Assembly (NCBI GenBank): GCA_947561715.1
Contig: OX387198.1
Span: 2,356,001-2,420,000 of the forward strand
Length of the DNA stretch: 64,000 nucleotides
Source: Ascidia mentula
Taxonomy: Eukaryota > Chordata > Ascidiacea > Phlebobranchia > Ascidiidae
Direction: 5' to 3'
Numbering within the stretch: the first letter of the stretch is position 1; every line of letters starts with the position of its first letter. Position numbers and translations under genes: made by a program. Under the pieces are notes generated by a model. It saw only the letters and a program-made list of their open reading frames with translations. It was not told the DNA's origin and made no database searches. Below, one piece after another: positions 58,239 to 64,000 of the stretch.

Positions 58239-61038
58239 CTAACCTAAGGTTTCTGTAACACTCCGCAAACACTTTTTACTTCTTTCAATCAACTCCTTCT
58301 TTCCCTCTTCAGTTATGTCTGTTGCCATTCTGAAGGCTTGGATTGCTTTTTGAAAGAAATCCACACTTTCATTTAGTCGATTTGTTTCCATGCAAACAAC
58401 ACCAAGGTTGTTTAACAAATGTCAAAACACTTGATGCCTTGCTGAGTTTTCACCAAACTGTTTCCTCATCATTTCAAGTCCAAGTTTAAGTGTTGATTCC
58501 CTTGAAAACATATCTCCAATTAAACCTTGACTCTGTTCAAGGGAATGCAAACAGTCAACATCGCACAAGCAAGCAAATTCCTCATCAACGTTTTTCATGT
58601 GCTGTATTTTGAGTCTCATTGATTCCATGAGTGGGATGACATGACGACAAATTATATCCTTGTTTTTCATTTTTTGAACGAAATCAGATATTTCCATCAA
58701 GGTTTCAATGGACTCGGCCATACCCTGTACACAATCCTTGATACCTTGGACTCCTTCTTTGCCACTTGAATCATTTTCATAAAGTTGTGATGAAAGAGCG
58801 TAAAACAAAATTGCATCGAACACTCTTCCTTCATTTCTGTTTTCATCTGCAGCCATTTTTAATTCTTCTGCAGACGCCTCTAGACCTTCAATCGACCTTG
58901 AAATTTGGTCTTTTGCTCTCGTGGCATCTTGATATTTTTGTTCTTTTAGTGAATTTACATATGTTTGGATGAGTAAATTTGGATCGATAACTTCATCTAA
59001 AAAAAATTAAATTATGAAATGTAATGACCAATTGTGTGTAATAAATGCTTATTGGTTTAATAAAGAAAGTCAAAGCTAATATGCTACTCATATTAGTCCA
59101 AGATTTTTCCACATAAATGCTTATTGGTATCTGGTAATACAAAGACTTATCACTGAGTGGTTTTAAATCCAGAAACAAAGTTGCAATTTTCTCAAATAGC
59201 AGTCATTTCAGGCAAACTAGCCTGGTTTTATTTAAAAAAAAATCTAGGACTGAATATTTACATGAAAAATGCAGCAAATCCTCTTAAAATCAGTTCTCAC
59301 CTGTGGAGTGTGATTCTATGTGCGCAGTTGTTGAGGTTTCTGCAAGGAACAACAGTATGTTACAGAAAACAAAAAAAAAATTAACCAAGGTATTCAATAG
59401 TTATCCATTCATATACCCAGGAAAAAATGCAGAGTCATCAAACTACATCAACTAAGGTAATAAAATGCAATACCTGATGTTCCAGAAGTGGTGTAATACC
59501 CACTATCAGATGCCTTCGATATCCCATCACTGGACTGATCAGTTTTCTTAGAGCGTTGTTCTGCAAACAATAGCATTTTACCACATTCACTATTACTTCA
59601 CACATAAATGTATTTTATTATGTGATAAAACTATGTGAGTTATAATAACACATAGGTTTTAAACAAACTCAGCATGGGTTTCATCTTTTTTGCTATTGTA
59701 CAACTACAGGTTTTATACATGTCTGAAAACAGTACATTTGTATTTACCGTGACATTTTTGTTTCCACTGCTGACTAAGTGAAGTGTGAGGATTGAGGTTT
59801 GATGGGGGAGGATGAAATTCCTTCAACTTTCTTAAAGCTTCTTCCACTTGCTGTTCGATAACATCTGAACTTTGCTGGTCAAGGATATGCTGTAATCTCT
59901 CACAGATTTCGGTCATGCTTGGTCGGGCAGATGGATCTTGATCCCAACACAGCTTCATCATCTGTTCAAGCTCCTCCACAAATGTTCCGTCAGCGATGTC
60001 AAGAGATTCTTTCCATTCATCAATTTCCTGACACTCAGGTCTATGGCCTTTTTTGACAGCATCTGTTATTGCCTCTAACTGGCCATGTGGGTACGGCATG
60101 CTACGAGTAAGGACAATGTATATTCATATGGCAAATGAAAATACATCAAATTCTTTTGTGGGCTACATTGTAGGGTTTGCCAATTTCTCAGGGGAAGCGT
60201 AACACCAGGTGTAATGGGGTTTATCCTTCTTGCTTTTGGCTGTAGGATCCATGGTTGTATTGGAACCAGTTGTAGTTGCCAGTTCTGCACTACCAAAGTC
60301 ACATAGTTTGGCGATTAGCAAACATGTGATAAGGATGTTTTCTAGCTTGACATCTCCGTGAACCAAGCGTTTTAGAGGCAAATTATGGCAGCATTCAAGA
60401 GCTTTGGCAATGTTTAACAATAACCGAACTCGCAAGTGAAGTCCAAGTGGAATTTCTCTATTAAAAAGAAGAAGTTTGACATCTCCAAACTCGTAATACT
60501 CCATCACTATGCCAACAGCAAAATCCAAGTCCACCCAACCAAACACTTGTACAATGTTCTCATGCTGTGCTTTCCATAGGTGGGTCATTTCCTCAACCAC
60601 TCTGTAGAAGCAAAGTTATTGTAAATGAGTTATGCATGGTGATAAAATGTGTATAAAATCTAAAAAGCTAAGGTAACCTTTGTATTTTTTGACTTGCCAG
60701 CAATATCATTATGAATTTAAGTCATCATCAATATCAATTTAACCACATACATGGATCAAGTGAAGCATACACAGTTCTTTCAAGATTAAGCATCTACTTA
60801 ATATATATATATACTTTGCAAATTGCAAAGCATATTTTTTTTGCTGAGAGCTTGTAAAGTTTCAAGGGCATAAATGTCATTAATTGTTCTTACGTCTCTA
60901 TAGTAAGTTGCTTGTTAAAATGGCTTCCAGTAACTCTGTATAGTTTAACAGCAACATTTTTATTCCAGACTCTGTGATGTCCGAACCAAACTTCTCCGAA
61001 TCCACCTTTTCCAGCTTCATGTTTTCCAGGTTCGGGAT
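58239..61038 (-). pseudogene. RIPK/TKL-like kinase with the family TPR exon, broken
   Basis: Minus-strand exons: about 61038-60894, 60601-59748, 59560-59474, 59339-59301 and 58996-58239. The first has the glycine loop GKGGFGEVW and the lysine motif VAVKLYR. The second has catalytic HGDVKLEN (the usual HRD arginine is glycine), CDFGSAE, an SPE in place of APE, and the C-lobe CWDQDPSARPSMTEICERL. This is tyrosine-kinase-like, closest in style to RIPK. Two short phase-1 exons follow (EQRSKKTDQSS..., ETSTTAHIES...). The last exon (DEVIDPNLLIQTYVNSLKEQ...) is homologous throughout to the TPR exon of the MADF genes, with the same G|AT phase. The frame is interrupted by TAG at 60165-60163 and TGA at 60126-60124, both inside clear kinase sequence, and by TGA at 58424-58422 in the TPR exon. 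No start or N-terminal exon remains: at about 61038 the sequence breaks into the repeated block. The stop after the last exon would be at 58241-58239. Confidence 0.85.
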
Positions 61039-63775
61039 CTCCCCACGATTTTTCTTACAGAGCGCGTAACTTGGGCCTTTTCGCTTAGTTCTCTATATTC
61101 CTTCTGTGGCTTACGGCCATCGATATATATACGGTTATTGAGATTACATAAAAAAATGAATTCGACAGGATTAATAAAAATGTCGATGTGAAATTAAAAC
61201 CAAAACCGATTTGCATATATGTTAGAGATTAGCCGATATGTCGGACAGAAACGAAGCGATTAACCCAAAATAACATATGCGCACGTACGCGAACTAATCA
61301 AATTGCACAATTTAACACAAAATGACGTTTAATCATAAAGTATTGCTGCATCTGCACTTGCCTGGGTTTTGCATTCCAAAGTAATTTTTTGTATGTTCCG
61401 CGTCTCAGTGGTTGAAGATTTTTGAAAAACACGACTTTCGCCCTGTTCAAATTCTTCTGTAACATTGCCAACAATGACAAAATATTCTCTGAATTGTCAA
61501 TGTTTAATGCTCGCTGTTCGTAGTTTTCTATTTAACATTTGTATTTTAAAAGTAAACGAAAGCGCTTATCCTACGTCGTACTCGAGTAACCAACTATTGA
61601 AACGTAACGAAGTTAACTCCTGGCGTATAATTGTGTAGAATTATCGACTCGCGGCCAAAAATAATCGAAAAATCGACAGATAGGCCAACAGACCGCATAA
61701 GAGAAACAAAAGAATGCAGTTTAATGAATAAACCTAACTACATTATTTAATGAAAATTTAAACACTGTAACCGAAAAACAATAAAAAAACATTCAACTGC
61801 AGCATGGAGAATTTTCCGGATGACAATAATTGATACCAAGCCCTGGCGCGCCAAATTAAAAAAAAAACGAACCAGGCATAGTCTTCTCTGTGGGTCACAA
61901 GTTTGCCAATATCTGAGATATACATTACGATTGCAACCGTCTTATTTCAGTGTTATGTCCTCAGCGTTGGAGCGTCATCATGGGTTAAGAAGCTCGCGAA
62001 AAAAAAGTTAGGCAGCTTTTTTTAGACGGGATTTTTGATTTTGGCCGAAACATTACGGAAAAGGCTTTTGTTTATTATCTATGACACCCAGTCTTAGCGT
62101 TGATCGAAAGCATCCTGTCGCAATCACCGTAGACGAAGTTATGCCTCTTTGTAACGAAAATTCAAACTAAATCTGCAAGAAGTTGTGTTAGCTTTTCAGA
62201 AACATGTCAGGCACAGAATTATTGCAGTTTTTCGCTGCTACGTTTTTTTCAACCCTGAGAAAAATCAGCGAAGAACCGCGGTCTATATAGCCTACTGAGC
62301 TATCAAACATACATTGCGTTTTGTTCTCCAGTGAAATTTTTGTGTCCATTTCGTACAATACCATTTTTCACCTTCTCCTCCACCCTCGAAAAAAGCAACT
62401 TTAAACTATCCTTTGCAAGGATATGCATTGGAACCGCAGTTTCTATGAACGTAAAGTCCATCTCCGTGGCGCGATTTGTTGCAGTTTCCTGTTTAAAAAA
62501 CCCTCGTCTTCCAGCAAGAGGCATCAGTATACCGCTGTGTGTGAACCTGCAAAATGCACATAAATAATTAAAACCCCAACCAATCCGGTCAATGCGTGAT
62601 AAATGAAGCTCTCGGTGAGGTTTAAACTCACGACCCTGGGCTAACCAGGCCCAACGCTCTACCAACTGAGCTCTCAGTGGTTTCACGGGGTATATTGTGG
62701 CCAAAGTACACTGATGTGCAAGCGCACAACTTGTCAGGTAACCTTCACATATACGTAGGAAAACCTGTGCAGTGGGGCAATCACGCCATTCAAATCTCAC
62801 TCCGACTTTCCAGGAAAAGTTGCTGGAACATTAGCCTACTGCATTATATTATGCAATGATGGTTGAATATTAACATTAATTTGTTTGATTCTTATAATCC
62901 GGGCATCACTTTCTGCCTTTTTCACCATTCTAAGTGTTCAAAATATGGCGCCACTGTTCGATACAGGCGGTGTAAAGAAGTGTTTAGTTACCGCGTTAAC
63001 GGTATGCAGTACCACAAACATGTTATTAACCAAAGTCCACAAACTAAATTACTACTGTATATTCTTCTACACAATAATTGTGAATTTATGGAGCCTAACA
63101 TATCCGTCATACAAATCCTGCTTCGTCAACACTGATCTTCTCAGTTTGAATTTTTTTCAGGTTTAGCACCAATATGCTTAAACTGACCATTGTTTCCAAA
63201 CATGGAGCATTGTTTACGAACACACGGTATTGTGACCGAACATTTGCCACTAATACCGTTTTTCATTCAATCTGAAGAGAAATAGCAAGCTACTTTTTTG
63301 TCTGTTTTTGATTTAACATGTATTTTAAACTTATGTAGGACTATTATGAAGAAATATAGCATGTTTAAGTACAAAAAACGTGTAATAAATAGTAGTATTA
63401 TTATTTATCTACTTTTATCAAACGTTTTTGTAGCGCAAAAGAACTTGCGATCACTTGTTGGCGTTTCCTTTCCAAGTTTCACGCTTTCGTTGTGTCACGT
63501 ATTCTTTTACGCCACGTTCTTTTTCACCTTTTGTTTTTTCACCTTCCACCTGCTTAGTTAAATGTTTTGTGTCAATTTATATTTTTTTCACGAATTGTCT
63601 CGAACGCACCAGTCACCGCACGTTGATTTTATATCGCAGCGCTCCCTTCCTCTCACGTGACACCGTTGGGCCAATGACTGGCGAGATCAAAGATAAAACC
63701 GGACTAACACGAGACGCTAAGAGAAATCGAGAGACGTTTTTGCAGGTTGTGATTCGTCTGTGGTATTTTTAAAGG
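61038..63775. repeat. Downstream block, copy 3
   Basis: This starts abruptly at the kinase break with CTCCCCACGATTTTTCTTAC and follows 40470-43240 closely. No protein gene seen. The minus frame 62800-62303 runs through the tRNA-like repeat and is not called. Confidence 0.75.
62609..62680 (-). repeat. tRNA-derived repeat, copy 3
   Basis: Same element as at 13304-13376, with A and B boxes kept and the anticodon loop too long. It is not a functional tRNA. Confidence 0.55.
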
Positions 63776-63785
63776 TTTTATGAAC

Positions 63786-63856
63786 ACTTCAATCTGGCCG
63801 CAATATTACAGTGTTAAGGGGCTCATTGTATGAATACTGATGAATTCACTTTCAGG
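63786..63856 (+). pseudogene. BESS-exon fragment of another family copy at window edge
   Basis: CACTTCAATCT followed by GCAATATTACAGTGTTAAGG and GCTCATTGTATGAATACTGA matches the 3' half of exon 5 of genes 1 and 4, with an internal deletion and a donor CAG|GTATG. The following intron also matches, up to the window end, where GCAGTGT is probably the start of another family A MITE. More of the array presumably lies beyond 64000. Confidence 0.6.
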
Positions 63857-64000
63857 TATGTAAGATTGCTTTTTTAAATATTGATAAAGAAGCACTTTGT
63901 ATCAAATATCTTTGTGTAAAAGTGTTTTGTAAGGGTGTAACATAAACACTTTTTGCTACAATGTTATTAACAGCTTCAGTTATAGTTTATATAGCAGTGT

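Noticed and set aside
60060-60200. A small intron removing the two stops in the kinase exon
   Set aside because: The sequence between them reads PTKEFDVFSFAI and IYIVLTRSMPYPHG, which is core kinase helix F and following; excision would delete required fold, so the stops are real lesions (or sequencing errors).
34-63990. Retroviral, LTR or Polinton-type elements
   Set aside because: No reverse transcriptase, integrase, protease, capsid, envelope or polymerase-like frame was seen, and no paired long terminal repeats.

Overview
The window is animal (eukaryotic) DNA. It is AT-rich, its genes are split by short GT..AG introns, and it carries many small hAT-type MITEs. The compact introns, the SNAP-25 homologue and the intron-rich tandem family suggest an invertebrate chordate such as an ascidian (Ciona-like). 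That assignment is an inference from style. I saw no reverse transcriptase, integrase, capsid or envelope coding, no CRISPR array and no intact tRNA or rRNA gene.

The main content is a tandem gene family on the + strand. Three members have complete open models: gene 2 (16383-24584, 14 exons, about 761 aa), gene 3 (33671-38697, 13 exons, about 714 aa) and gene 4 (49096-56737, 13 exons, about 719 aa). Gene 1 (3781-10380) is a decayed copy, and fragments lie at 43376-43955 and 63786-63856. Each full member encodes an N-terminal MADF DNA-binding domain, a basic KKRK-type stretch, a BESS-like motif, a long Q/N/S/T-rich linker made of short phase-1/phase-1 exons that mostly end in CAAACAG|GT, and a C-terminal TPR-like domain in one large last exon.

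On the minus strand, convergent with gene 4, lies a broken TKL/RIPK-like kinase gene (about 61038-58239). Its last exon is homologous to the TPR exon of the MADF genes and has the same splice phase. One TPR module is therefore attached to a signalling kinase and to a putative DNA-binding protein side by side. Between genes 3 and 4 the TPR exon has 38 amino-acid replacements but only about three synonymous changes by my count, while flanking non-coding DNA is nearly identical. In two of the repeats, the replacements fall largely on TPR helix-A positions 2, 5, 9, 12 and 13, the usual ligand-contact face. This looks like a diversifying recognition module and is the strongest candidate for an undescribed system.

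Layout: 1-14655 is unit 1 (upstream block, gene 1, downstream block). From 14656 comes gene 2 with a short piece of upstream block. 25673-33600 is the single-copy middle, with the 3' exons of a SNAP-25 homologue (minus), an intronless 7TM protein (30529-31503, +), a 443-bp hAT MITE with a perfect 8-bp target duplication, and the gene 3 promoter region. 38698-45153 is a second downstream block with a gene fragment. 45154-56737 is a near-copy of the upstream block and gene 1, carrying gene 4. 56738-61038 holds a partial downstream block and the kinase pseudogene. 61038-64000 is a third downstream block that leads into another family fragment at the window edge.
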